From positions 20,470 to 84,469 of the forward strand of contig CAZJSR010000004.1 of assembly GCA_964548855.1 (NCBI GenBank): DNA of 64,000 nt, given 5' to 3'. Origin of the DNA: UBA3206 sp964548855 (lineage in GTDB: Bacteria > Bacillota_I > Bacilli_A > Acholeplasmatales > Anaeroplasmataceae). The notes beneath the pieces were generated by a model, which did no database searches, was not told the origin of the DNA, and worked only from the letters and a program-made list of their open reading frames with translations. Positions 15,001-30,000 of this stretch are shown one piece after another; position 1 is the stretch's first letter, and every line of letters starts with the position of its first letter. The position numbers and the translations under genes are program-made.

Positions 15001-18000
15001 ATGGCGTTATACAAATAGATGAAAGTATTCTATTTGGATGTTACGGAATTGAAACAATTGAAACTCCATTCTTAGGTGATTTATTAAGAAAACCTACTAA
15101 TGAAGATTTAGGATATTTCTTTGGTAGTGTAAGCTATGATAATTCATATGCTGCAGTTCAAAAGAATAATACATATTATATTCCTAATAGTCTTAAGAAT
15201 TTATATATTACAAGAGATACAAATATAGCTGATAGTGCCGTAAAAAATACTTATACATTAGAGTTAGTTGATTTAGCTGAATCTAAAGATCTTGAAACAA
15301 TTGGAGCACATGCTTTCCAAAATTGTACAAGTATTAAATATTTATATTTACCTGCTGATTCAAACGGTAGAAATTCAAGCACTTCAAGACTAGTATCTAT
15401 AAATGATTATGCATTCCAAAATACGAAAGAATTAATTCATGTTATATTACCTGAGGGTATTAGTTCAATTGGTGAATGTGCATTTGCAGGACCTTATTTA
15501 ACATTAGGTAGCATAACAGATGAGCATTCTAAATTACCAAGTATTAATATACCAGAAAGTGTAATAACAATTGGAGATTATGCTTTTGCATATCAAAGTC
15601 TTACTAATATTGAAATCTTTAATGAAAAGATTGGAAACTACATGTTCTTTGATAATGATGAACTTGTAACATTAGTAGTACCTTCACAAATCACAACAGT
15701 TGGAACTCATTCATTTGCAGATTGTGATAAATTGTTAAATCTTACTTTAACAGAAGGTATTCAAGAATTAGGAAATAATATGTTCTACAACTGTGATAGT
15801 TTAATAGAAATAACTGTACCAGAAAGTGCAGGACAAACAGTAGGTGGAATTAGACCTTATGTATTCGCAGAATGTGATAATCTAGAAAAAGCTACTATTA
15901 ACAACACAAGAGTCGGAACACATATGTTCTATAACGACCAAAAACTTAAAACATTAATTTGGGATGATAAGGTTGTAAATGAACTTGGAAGATATGCATT
16001 CTATAACTGCGTGAGTCTTACAAATGTTCCTATTCCAAAATTAATTACAGTAATTGATGATTATACATTCTATAACTGTATTGGATTTACTGAAATTACA
16101 ATTCCTCATAATATTTTAAGAGTTGAAACTAGCGCATTTGAAGTAGAGACACCTGACGATGTTGATGGTAAAAAAGTTATATCTGAATCAGTTGTTACAA
16201 GTTTAACAATTGAAACAAAAGATAATAAAGGATTACAATACATTGGTCCTAGCGCATTTAAACAACTTTCAAAAGTTCCAAATTTAATAATCCCTAAGAC
16301 AGTAACTGAAATATCTCTTGCGGCATTTGCTGGATGGAGTAGTTTAACTACACTTGAAATTCCATTCGCAGGACAAAAGAGAAATATTAATCAAGAACCT
16401 AAGGCTTTATTTGGATATATCTTTGGAAATTATGAATACTACAACAGTTATCAAAATTTACAAAAGTATAGTGGAGAATCTGAAGGTACTGTTTTATACT
16501 GGTTACCTAATGGTTTAAGAAAGGTTACTGTAACAGAAGATTCTTTAATCAGTTATGCAGCATTTAACGGATGTAAGAACTTAGAAGAAATCATTTTACC
16601 TAATGATGAACTTAAAGATATTGATTCATTCTCATTTGCTGGATGTAGCAGTCTTAAACAAATAGTAATTCCGTATACAGTTAAGACATTAGGAGATGAT
16701 TGTTTTAAAGATTGTTATATGCTTGAAGAAGTTATCTTTGAAAAGCGAAATGGAGAAGCTGCAGTAAAGAGCATGGGTAACAATGTATTTACTAATTGTC
16801 GTTCTTTAGAAAGTATCGAACTTCCTAAATCTATATTAACAATGGGAAGTGCTACATTCGCTGGATGTGTTAATTTAAGAGAAATCACAGTTCCATTTAT
16901 TGGTAGTGAAAGAGGAAACACAAGAGAAGTACATGGTGAGGCATTATTTGGATGGTTCTTTGATAATATTGAAGTATTATATTATCAATATGAACAATCA
17001 AAAGGATGGACAAATTATCCTGTTAATGGTCAAAATTATGACTTTGATAATTTCTATAGAACTACTCAAAGAACTAATGATGGAGAACTTGAATTAAAGT
17101 TTATTGTCCCTAAGAGTTTAAAGATAGTTAATGTATACGATGAATCATTAATTGGATACGGTGCATTTATGAATATGTATGGTATTAATGAAGTAAATCT
17201 ACTTAATAATACTGTAACAAGAATAGATGACTATGCATTCTATGGAGCAAGTAGACATATAGCAAACGAGGGTAATAAATATTATGAAGATTTCATATTA
17301 GATGGATTTAGTAAATTAAACGCTACATCTGCTCATAATGTAGTAATTCCTACAAGTGTTCTTACTATCGGAGATTATGCATTTGCAGATTGTGATTCAA
17401 TAGTATCTCTATTAATCCCTTCAAATATAGTTGATATTGAAGATTATGCATTCGCATATGAAGATAGTCTTAAGTTAATTACAATTGAAAATGCATTAAT
17501 TGGAAATTATCAATTTGCGCATTGCCAAGGACTTGAAACAATCACAATTCCTGAATGTGTAACAGAAATTAGAGATTATGCATTCTATAACTGTGATAGT
17601 CTTGGTACAAGTGGATATAATAATGAAACACTTGAATATACATATAGAACTAGTGATAGTATTATCATTAGAAATGACATGATCGGAAAAAATATGTTTG
17701 ACGATTGTGACAATTTAACACTTGTTACAATACCAAGTTGTGTGACAAGAGAAATTAGAGATTATGCTTTCCAAAATTGTGATTTATTATCAAGTATCAC
17801 AATCCTTAACACATTTATAGGAAATTATATGTTCTATAACTGTGATAGCTTAGAAGTAATGGATACTACTAATAATAATAGTAATAGTCTACATACTATA
17901 GGATATGCAGCCTTTGGAGCATGTGATATTTTAAGAGAAATCACAGTACCATTTGTTGGTAAGCATGATTATACTAACGATTCTTATGAATCATTATTCG

Positions 18001-21000
18001 GATATATCTTTGGTGAAACTGAGGTAAGTGAATCTACTGAGGTAGTTCAAAGATATAAAGATGTAAGTGAAATATTACCAATTAATGAAAATAATATTTG
18101 TGAATATACATTCTACATTCCATCAAGTTTAAGAATTGTAAATATCCTTGATGATAATACAATTGGATATGGTGCGATGATGAATGTAGAAATGATCACA
18201 GATGTTAATTCAATGTCAGTTACAACTATTAAGGATTATGGATTCTATGGATGTTTAAGTCTTGTAAATTATAATAATACTAGCCTAACATCTACAAATA
18301 TTAACCTAGCTAATGTCCTTACAAGCATTGGTTCATATTCATTCGCAAGATGTATTAGTATTATAAATCTTGTAATACCTAGTAGTTTAAATAAAATTGG
18401 TTCATATGCATTTGCATATTGTCAATCACTAAGTGATATTACATTTAATAATTCATATATTAGTGATTATATGTTCTATTTTGATTACAGTTTAGTATCT
18501 GTTGACACTAATAATGTAGAAGAAATAGGATACGCTGCATTCGGTAGATGTATTGGTCTTATAGAATTAACAGTAGGATTTATCGGACAACGATTATATT
18601 CTACTGATGGAGAAAATACACTATACGGATGGATATTTGGTGATAATAAACTTTCAGGAATTGCATATGAAACTGCAATGTATGATTACATGAATAAGTA
18701 TAATATTTCTGAAGATGAAATTTATACATATAACTTAGAAGAAGTAAAACAAACATATGATAATGTTAATTTCTTCACATATTATATTCCTAGAAATTTA
18801 GCCACAGTTAATATTACAAAAGATACTTATATTGGATATGGTGCATTCTATAATGTTAAGAGTATTAAGAATGTAAACTTTAATACAATTGAAACAATTA
18901 AAGATTATGCATTCTACAATAGCGGTATAGTAAATATTAATTATAATGATGACTTAACATTAAGTTATGATTCTACTATTTCAGTAGATAATGCAATTAA
19001 CTTAACTTTATGTGTTAAGAATATTGGTTCATATGCATTCGCAGAATGTAGGAATATTAATACAATAAAATTATCAGAATCTATTAATAATCTAAGTCAA
19101 CTAGGAGAATATATCTTCCATAATACAACAGTAGTAAATCTTGATTTAGAAAATGCAAGTATGCTTGGTAAATATATGTTTAATTCAAGTAATGAATTAG
19201 ATAGACTTGTCGTTACTAAGAGTGTTAGTACAATTAGAGACTATGCATTCGCAAATTCTACATCATTATCAGATATTACATTTAATAATACTATTGTAGG
19301 AGATTATATGTTCTACAATTGTACAAATGTCACAACTCTTGATTTAACTAAGAATCAAGAAGGAAATGATAATGGAATGATATCTATTGGATATCAATCA
19401 CTAGGTCGTATGACAAGTCTTCAAACATTAACAATTCCGTTTGTTGGAGCACATCTATATACAACAGATTCTCGTGAATCATTATTTGGATATATCTTCG
19501 GTGAAGAATTAGATGCATTAGAAAAGATAGAAAATGATTATCAAGAAGCATATAGTAAAGAATATATAAGAGTTAAAGAAGTTTATAAGCAAACATTTGA
19601 ATTAACTTACGGATCAAATTATTCTGATACAGAATCTTATAATAATGCGTTAATGGCATATTTAGAAAGTGTAGAAAGTATAATAGTAGAAACCGCAAAG
19701 AAAAATACAACAAAAGATACACTACCTTCTAACTTAATTGCAGTTAATTCAAGATATAGTGATAGTCTAGATACAAATTATACATTCTACTTACCTGTAA
19801 GTCTTAAGAATGTTATTATAACTAGAGATACACAAATTGGATATGGTGCATTTATGGATTGTAAGGCACTAGAGAGTATAACTTTATCAAGTGAACTTAC
19901 AGTAATAGGCGCTAGAGCATTTGAAGGATGTAGTAATCTATTAAGTATTAGTATTCCTGAAGGAGTAGGATTAATTGGTGAGTATGCATTTAATGAAAAC
20001 CATAGTTTAGAGACAGTTATATTTGAGGCAGAAAGTACTAATAGTCATATTCTTACAGTAATTAATAAAGGTACATTTAGAAATTGTTATAAATTAGATG
20101 GAATTATTTTACCTAATACAGTTACAAAAGTAGGACAATATGCATTCGAAAATTGTGATGAACTTAGTCAAATAATATTCCCAGCATCAGTGTTAACAAT
20201 TGATAATTATGCATTCTATCACTGCGTAAGCTTAACAAATATTACAATACCTTATACAGTTTCAAGTGTTGGATTAGGAGCATTTGGTGCATGTACTAGC
20301 CTATCTAAGATGACAGTTCCGTTTGTCGGAGCTCATGCTTATAGAAGTGATTCAAATGAATCATTATTCGGATATATCTTCGGAGATGGTTCAAATGGAA
20401 ATAGTTTCTCATTTGATAATCCAGAAGATAGTACAGATAAATACTATGGATTAACTCAAGTATTTATGGGATTAGATGAAAATTCTAATAAATATGAATT
20501 CTATATTCCAACAAGTCTTAAGACAGTTGTGTTCGCATCTTTAGATAGCAGTGGAAATACAGTAAGTGCAGTTGATACAGTAGTTGGATCATATGCATTT
20601 GAAAATATGACAATGCTAGAAAGATTTGATTCAGAAATTGTTGAAGAGATTAAAACATCTGCATTTAAGAATTCTCATTTAAAATATATGAATGAGAGTA
20701 TAAATGAAGTACAAAATACAACATATGATAATTTGAATGATGAAATTACTTATACATTTGTATTACCACAAAGTCTTACAAAGGTTGGTTCATCTGCATT
20801 TGAAAATTGTCATATTGAAAGCCTATATATTAAAGAAAATGTTGGTACAGTTTCACAAGATTTAGGAAGTAGTATATTTAAATTTAATGAACAATTAGAG
20901 CACATCTTATTTAAGAATAAGTCAATCGGAGAATATATGTTCTCTTCATGTACTAAACTTAAGAATTTAGTTATTCCTTCAAGCATTGAAAATATTGGTA

Positions 21001-24000
21001 CAAATGCGTTTGAATATTGTACATCACTTGGATCAAATCAAACACATGATTCATTTGCTTGGACTAATACTCCTGATGATAAAGAAATATTACTTCAAAG
21101 CCAATATCAAAATAGTATGGCAATTGATTTTAGAAACTCATACATTGGTAAGAATATGTTCTTAGGATGTAGTAGTTTAATGGTTGTTTATATCCCTGAT
21201 AACGTATTAATCATTGATGAAGCTGCGTTTGATGGATGTGTTGGATTACATGGAATGCGTATACCATTTGTTGGTTACAGTTCTTATCCAATGATTAAAC
21301 AAACAGTAGACGGTTCTACAATATCTATTCCAGGAGAACCAAGTAAGAAGACATTATTTGGATGGATCTTCGGAGATACAGAACATGCTGGTGAAACACT
21401 TGTTTCTCAATATGACGCAACAACTAATATTGAGTATGGTGATAACACTATTCCACAAGCAACACCTGAACATATATTTGACTTCTATATTCCACAAAAT
21501 CTAACAAGTATAGATATATCAAACAATGAAACAGTTATAGGTCATGGTGCGTTCATGAATATGGAAATGTTAGGTACTGTTAAATTACCTAGTAAGTTAA
21601 AATATATTGGACGTTATGCTTTCTATAAGTGTGGTGTAAGTAATATTGAGATTCCAGAAGGTGTTGAAATAATTCAACAAGGTGCATTCCAAGAATCTAA
21701 CATTACAGAGATTACTATTTCAAATGGACAAATTGGTGAAAAACAATTCTATGGTTGTGACTTCTTAGTTAAGGTTACAGTATTATCTGAAGTTGTAACT
21801 ATTGGATATGCAGCATTTGGTGCATGTACAAGCTTAAGAGAATTAATTATTCCATTTGTTGGATATAATTATAATGATACAGAAGGTCTAAGAGGAGAAC
21901 AAAAACAATTAGGATGGATTTTCGGTTCAATTCAAAATGAAGGTTCATATGATGCTGTTCAATATTATAATGTTAACGATAAAGTAACATCATATATTCC
22001 TGAATCACTTGAAAAAGTAACTGTTACAAATGATACTCGTATTAGTTATGGTGCATTCATGAACTGTAGAAATATAGAGTGTGTCATCTTACCTAAAGAA
22101 AGAGTATTAAATCATTATGATGAAAATGGCGAAATAATAAATACAACTACTGAAGTGTTCACAACACTTGAAAATTATGCATTCTTTGGATGTTCAAGTT
22201 TAATAGGTGCACACTATGATAGTAGTGAAAATGTTGTTGAGCACTATATTAAGGTTGAAGAAATAGTTGGAGACGATAAGTATATTTATACTTATGAAAA
22301 TAAAGATGCCTTAGAAGCTGCAGACAAATATATGGTAATTCCTACAACATGTGAATACATTGGTTCTTATGCATTCGCAGGATGTAGTAGTCTAGAGAAA
22401 GTTAAATATTTAGGAAACTATAGTAATATTAATGATTATACATATTATGGTTGTGAAAAACTTAAAGTTTACTGGAATAATAATTATCAAAATCTTGAGG
22501 AAGGTAAAGATAGTTATTTAGAATTTGATAGTAGTGTAAACTATGTAGGTTCATATGCATTCGCAAATACAAGTTCTTTAACTACTATTGTTATTCCACA
22601 AACAATCACAAATGTTGGAATTTATGCATTCGCAAATTCTGGAGTTAGTGACTTAACATTAAAAGAAGATCTTCAAATTTTAGGACATCATATGTTTAAT
22701 AACTGTGATAACTTAGAAAGTATTACAGTACCAAGCACTGTTACAAGTGTTGGAGATTATGTGTTCGCATACTGCGATAATTTAAGTGGTGTAAAAATTA
22801 ATAATGAAATTATCGGTCAGTACATGTTCTTTAATGATAATATGATTACATCATTTACAAAGACTAACTATGAAACTTTAACTTCAATTGGTTATGCAGC
22901 ATTTGGTGGTACAAATGTATGTGAACTTGAATTACCATTTATTGGAAAGAATAAGTTTGCTGAAAACAGTTTTGAATCATTATTAGGATATATCTTCGGA
23001 CATTATTCAAATAGTAATTCATATCCTGTAGTTCAAGTTTACTCTACTTCAAAAACTAGTGATAATGTTACAGTTTGGGAAAGTAATAATCAAAGCTTAT
23101 ATCAATTAAATAGTGATTATACTTTCTATATTCCTAACGAATTAACTAAATTAACAGTTACAACTGATACACATATTGGTTATGGTGCATTAATGAATAC
23201 TAGAATAGAAGAAGTATACTTTACTACTGTTACTCACATTAATGATTATGCATTCTATAATATGGATAGTCTAGATACAGTAAATACTGAAAATAAGCTA
23301 GAATTTAATGGAAATCTTGAGTATTTAGGATCATATGCATTTGATGATTGTGATAGTATTACTGATGTAATTATTCCATCTAGTGTATCTGATATGGGAT
23401 CTTATGTATTTGCACATAATGATAAGATTCGAGATATTTCTATTAATAATGCAATAATTGGTGCATATATGTTTGACTTCTCTGAAAGTCTTGAGCATAT
23501 TACAATTCCTGCAAGTGTAACAGAAATTAGAACACATGCTTTCGCTAACTCAAGTTTATTAAGTAGTTTTGAACTTAATAATAACGTTATTGGAGAATAT
23601 ATGTTCTTTAACGATATAGCTATTGGTAATAATAATGAAGTATTAGCTATACCAAAAAATATTAATACAATTGGGTATGCAGCATTCGGAGGATGTGCTA
23701 ATATCACAAAGATGAAATTACCATTTGTAGGTAACTCTCGATTTACAAGTGATGGATTTAACTCATTATTTGGATATATCTTCGGACATAATGTAGACGA
23801 AAATATGAATTGTGTATTACAAACATATGAATCTATAGGAGAAGTTATAGTAAATAATAATGTAGAGTATCCATATACTGGTAGTCTAACATCTACATTA
23901 AATAATAATTTCAATTTCTATCTTCCAAAACTTCTTACTGAAGTAGAAATTTATGATGATACAGTAATCGCAAATAGAGCATTTATGAATATCAATACTC

Positions 24001-27000
24001 TAACAAGCGTTACACTTCCGGTTATGTTAGAAGAAATTCATGATAATGCATTTATGAATAACATAAGTCTACCTTTAATATCTATTCCAGGTAGTGTAAC
24101 AAGTATAGGTAAGTATGCATTCTTAAATTGTACTCAATTAGCTAAAGTTATATATCATGATAATAGTCTAGAAACAGTAAAAGAAGGAACATTCTATAAT
24201 TGTAGAAATCTATATGAATTCTATAATAACGATGAAGTTATGGAATATATCGTACTAGATAGTACAAAATATATTGAAGACTATGCATTCTATAACTTAA
24301 TAAGTGACCATGTAACATCTATTAAGGTTCATGAAAATGTATTATCTATTGGATATGCAGCATTCGGTGGTGCGATAAATATTACATCTATTACATTACC
24401 ATTTGCAGGTAAAACTGAATATGTATCTATGTCAGAGTTATCTATGTTTGGATATATCTTCGGTGAACTTAGAGATGATTTATATACAAGTGGTCAATAT
24501 ACTGAATATACAGTAACTAAACAAAATAATAAGAATTATTATATTCCATATAAATTAAGAGATATTATCTTAACAAATAATATCGTTATAGGAGAAAGAA
24601 CTTTTGAAAATCTAATATATGTTACAAATATAACATTATCAGATAATTTAACTTCAATTAAGGATTATGCATTCTATAATTGTCAAGATTTAGAAAGTAT
24701 ATTCATTCCTAAAACTGTAACAACTATTAATGAATCTGCGTTTAGAGATTGTCATACATTACATACTGTTACATTCGAAAATGGAATTAATATTGAAACA
24801 ATTGATAAGAATACATTTATGAATTGTTATAAATTAGAAAATGTTATATCAAATGATGATAATTCAATTAATTCATTCCCAACAAGTGTAACTTTAATCA
24901 AAGAAAAAGCGTTATTTAACGCAACAAGTTTAACTAACTTCAATGTTCTAAATAATACTTTAGAAATGGAAAATAGTATCTTTGGTGGATGTAGCATGCT
25001 TGAAAGCTTAACTATACCATTTATAGGAGCTAGGAGAGATGCACATAATAATGCAGAAGCTACTACATTTGGATATATCTTCGGAAATAGTCATGCAGAT
25101 ATTTATAATAAGTCATTAGTATATGAAGCAATTCAAAATGAAAATACTTATTATTTACCAAAATCTTTAATTAAAGTAATTATTACAGATGATATAAAGA
25201 TTAGAGCATATGGATTTGAAAATGCATCTATGATTGAAACAATCATACTACCTTTAGGATACACTAATGGTTCTACTTTAGTGCCATTTGAAGGTGTATG
25301 TTCTCATGCGTTTGATAATTGTAGTAGTTTAACTAATACATCACTACCTACAACAACAAAGTATATCGAGGACTATGCATATGTTGATTGTATTAATCTT
25401 CCAAGTATACATTTTGGTAATCTTATAGAAGAAATTGGTAAGTATGCATTTAAGAACTGTACAAGCTTAGAAGAAGCTACATTTGATAGAAATAATAATA
25501 CATATACTCAAATTAGTGAAGGTACATTCTATAATTGTATTAACTTACAAGAGTTTATCTATCTAGATAGTATTCAAGTTGTTTCTAAATATGCATTCTT
25601 TAATAATAAGAGTCAAACTAATGTAGTTATTTTAAATAGCGTTAATGAAATTGGTGAGGCTGCGTATGGTGGATGTAATAATCTTATAAGTATCACTTTA
25701 CCATTTATTGGAAATAAGAGATATTTCTTAGATCAAACTCAAACATTTGGTTACATCTTCTCAAGTAGTAGTGCAAATATTGATTTAGAATATTTTAGAG
25801 CTACAATTCAAAATAATAATACATATTATTTACCAAAAACTTTAACTACAGTTGTTATAACTGATGATGTTGCGGTTAAGGATTATGGATTTAGAAATGC
25901 AGTGGATATTACAAATATCACACTTCCACTTGGACATGGCGACAATAAATTTACATATATTGGATCATATGCATTTAGTGGTGCAGTAAATCTTAAGTCT
26001 ATTAATACATCTACTATTACAAGAGATACTTCAGTATGTCTTCCTGATACAGTAGAGGTAATTGGTGAGTATGCATTTAGTAATACGGATAAGATTATAT
26101 CAGTTACAATACCTAGAGACGTAAGTACTATAGGAGAGTATGCATTTAATGATATGGATATGTTAGAATTTGTTTCATTTGAAACAGATAACATAACTAT
26201 CGCAAATAATGGACTATTCTATAACTGTATTAAGCTTAAGACAGTTAAGACATTAGAACAAAGTGATGAAAATAAAGTGACTCTTCCAAATTCTATTACA
26301 GAAATTAAAGATTATGTATTCTTTAACTGTAAAGAGATAATAGATTTAACATTATCTAATAGTGTTTTAAGCATTGGAAATAGTGTCCTTGGTGGATGTA
26401 GTAAACTTGAGATATTAACTATTCCATTTGTTGGAGAGAGAAGATATGATGCGTGTGTTTATAATACATCTGTTCATGATTCTAGAAATACTTTATTTGG
26501 ATATCTATTTGGATATAAAGAAGAAAGTCTACAAGATAGAATAAGTAGTATTGTTCAAAAGTATAATGATATTTCAGAAGTTACATCTTATATTCCTTCA
26601 TCTATTAAGGAAGTAATTATTACAGATGTTAGAGTTATTCATTATGGAACATTCTATAATTGTAATATGATTGAAAATATTACATTATCAGAAAATATTG
26701 AAATAATTGAAGACTATGCATTCTATAATACTACATCACTTGAAAGTGTTAAGCCAAGAGATAATAATTATAGTAGTTTAACATTAATAGGAGCATATGC
26801 ATTCGCAAATAGCTCAATTCAAGGATTAAACAGCGAAACTGAAGTAATTATTCCACAAAATGTAGATACACTTAAGAGTCATGCATTCTATAATTGTGAT
26901 AACATCACAACTATTATAGTACCTATAAATGTAGAAAATGTTTCTGATTATGTATTCGCATCAAGTGATAAAGTAACAAGTATTTCATTAAATAATACGG

Positions 27001-30000
27001 TTATTGGAGAACGTATGTTTGATAGTCTAACAAAACTTGAAGAAATTGTAATACCTTCAAATATTTTAACAGTTGGTGATTATGCATTCGCAAATTGTAC
27101 TAAATTATATGATATTACAATTAATAATAAAGTAATTGGAGATTATATGTTCTATGGATGTAGTAGTGAATCATTTACTGAAATTAATGTTCCAGAGAAT
27201 GTAGAAACTATCGGAATTGGATTTGTTGGTGCTTGTACTTCGCTTGAAGTTATCAATATTCCATTTGTTGGAAGTGCTCCTTACACTACTGATAGTGAAA
27301 ATTCTGTATTTGGATATATCTTCGGTAATGATAGTACTATTATTAATGAAAAGATTACATCTGTTACTCAAACATACCAAACAAATAAAGAAGTTACATA
27401 TTTAGTACCAACATCAATTAGAACAGTTAATGTTTTAAATGATAAACATATTGGATATGGAGCATTCTCAAGAATGAGTATGTTAACTACAATAACATTA
27501 CCAGAAAGAAGAAATGATGAGAATTTCGAAACAATTGGTGATTATGCGTTCTTCTTATGTGAGAATTTAATGAGAATGGATATTCCTACAAGTACAACAG
27601 AAGTTGGAAGTTATGCATTTAAAGATTGTCATAAACTTACAACAGTTCATTTCAAAGGAAATTCTATAACAGAGTTAAGTGAAGGATTATTCTATAATTG
27701 TTATAAACTAATAACTGTATCTAACAGTACTGTTAATAATGAAAATGAAGTAAATATTGATAGTAATATCACAACTATTTCTTCATATGTATTCTTTAAT
27801 AATATTAGTTTAATAACTCTATCTATTCCTGATAGTGTTAGAAGTATAGGAGAAAGTATTTTAGCTGGTACATCTAGCCTTGCAAATCTTAGAACACCAT
27901 ATATTGGAGATAGACTATATTCTGATACTTCACTTCCTGAAGATAGAAGTAAAACAATCCTTGGATACTTCTTTGGAAGTATTGCACTTAAAGAAAAACT
28001 TTATAGTGTTTCTTCAATGCAACAAACAAGTCAATATTATAGTGAAACAAATCATTATGATACATATATTCCTCAAAGTCTAACAGATATTGTAATTACA
28101 AAAGAGAATATAGTATTCCGTGGAGAATTCTACGATGTTGACTTTATTACAAATATTACACTTCCTAACGAAACAGTAACAATCGAAGATTATGCTGTTT
28201 ATGGTAGCGCAAGAGTAAATGAAATAAGCTTTATAGATCCTAACAGAGACATTCTTTTAACATCAATTGGACAAAGAGCATTTAGTGGATGTACAAGACT
28301 ACAATACTTTAACAAGGGTAATGTTTCTGATTCATATTATGATGCAAGAATTCCAGAAAATGTAGATACAATTAAAGATTATGCGTTCTATCAAACAGAA
28401 GGTATAACAAGTCTATATATTCCATCTTCTTGGACAAATGTATATAGTCACGTATTTGAAAGTAATGTTAAATTAAGTATAGTAAGTATAAATAATACTC
28501 AAATTGGAGATTATCAATTCTATAATAATAAGGTACTAGATAATGTAGTTGTACCAACTGCTGTAACAAGTATTGGAGATAGTGCATTTGGAGCTTGTAT
28601 CGGACTTGTAAATCTAACAGTTCCATTTGTAGGACATCAAAAATATGATAGTGATTCATATGAATCATTATTCGGATATATCTTTGGTACTAAGAAAACT
28701 TCTGGTACTTATCTAGCTAAGGCTAAATATAGTAATGAATCTTTAGAGTATAGTTTCTATTTACCAAGTAGTCTTGAAAATGTAACTATTACAAATGATA
28801 CAACTATTGGATATGGTGCATTTATGAATGCCTTAAATATTCGTAGTGTATTACTTCCTATAACAAGTAGTTATGGATATTTCACAACAATAGGATCATA
28901 TGCATTCTATGGATGTGAAAGTTTATCTGAAATTGAAATTCCAACTTATACAAATTCTTTAGGATCACATGCATTCTATAATAATAAGGAATTAACAAAA
29001 GTTACATTTAAGGGATCTTTAATTGCAGTTATTAATGAATATACATTCTATGGATGTATTAAATTAAATGACATTAACAAAGATGAAACATATAACGCAA
29101 ATATTGTAAATGGTATTACGATAATTTATGAACATGCGTTTGATGGTGCAGAAAGCTTAGAATCTGTAAAACTACCGCATACATTGACTAAGGTTTTAGA
29201 TTACGCATTCTATAACAATAGAAGTTTAAATAAACTATATCTAAATCAGGGATTAGTAACAATCGGTAGTCATGCGTTTGAATATGCAAATTTAGATAAT
29301 TTAGTATTACCTAAAACACTTGCCGCAACAGATGGTGTAGTTGGTGAATATGCATTCGCAAATAACACAAACTTAAATACATTAACAATATCATCTGGTG
29401 TGGGAATGTTAAGTGATTACATGTTCTATAATGCATCAAGCCTTACTTCTGTAACAATTCCTGCAAGTGTTGGTAATAATGTTGGTGATTTTGTATTTGC
29501 ATCATCAAGTATTACAAATATTTCAAAGGAAAATATATTAAATACAAAGATTGGACGATACATGTTCTATAACAACAATAGTTTAGAAACTGTAGAAGTT
29601 AAAGATAATGTATTAAGTATAGGATATAGTGCATTTGGTGGATGTGCTAATATCACTTCTATGACATTACCATTTGTTGGTGCTCATAAATATGAGTCTG
29701 ATGGTGTAGAATCATTATTTGGATATATCTTTGGTCATAATGTAGAAACAGATATGACAGCTGTAATACAATCTTATAAAGGTGATACAGTAAGTTTAAT
29801 GAATAAAGAAGAAGTATTTGACACACTTCCTTCTCCTATCACATTCTACCTTCCTAATAAATTAGTACGAGTTACAATTACAAATGAAGAAACTTTAGGC
29901 GAAGGAGCATTTGAAAATATGTCAATGCTTGAAGAGATTATACTTACAGAAGGCCTTGAAAATATTAGAGATAACGTATTTAAGAATACTGGTATAAAGA

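Noticed and set aside
23402..23914. 170-codon open frame on the minus strand inside the giant gene
   Set aside because: It has no ribosome binding site and its sequence mirrors the repeated LRR codons (recurrent 'NAYSPI'-like text is antisense of 'IGEYAF'). Similar shadows occur at 25883-26194, 30515-30718 and 54429-54725.
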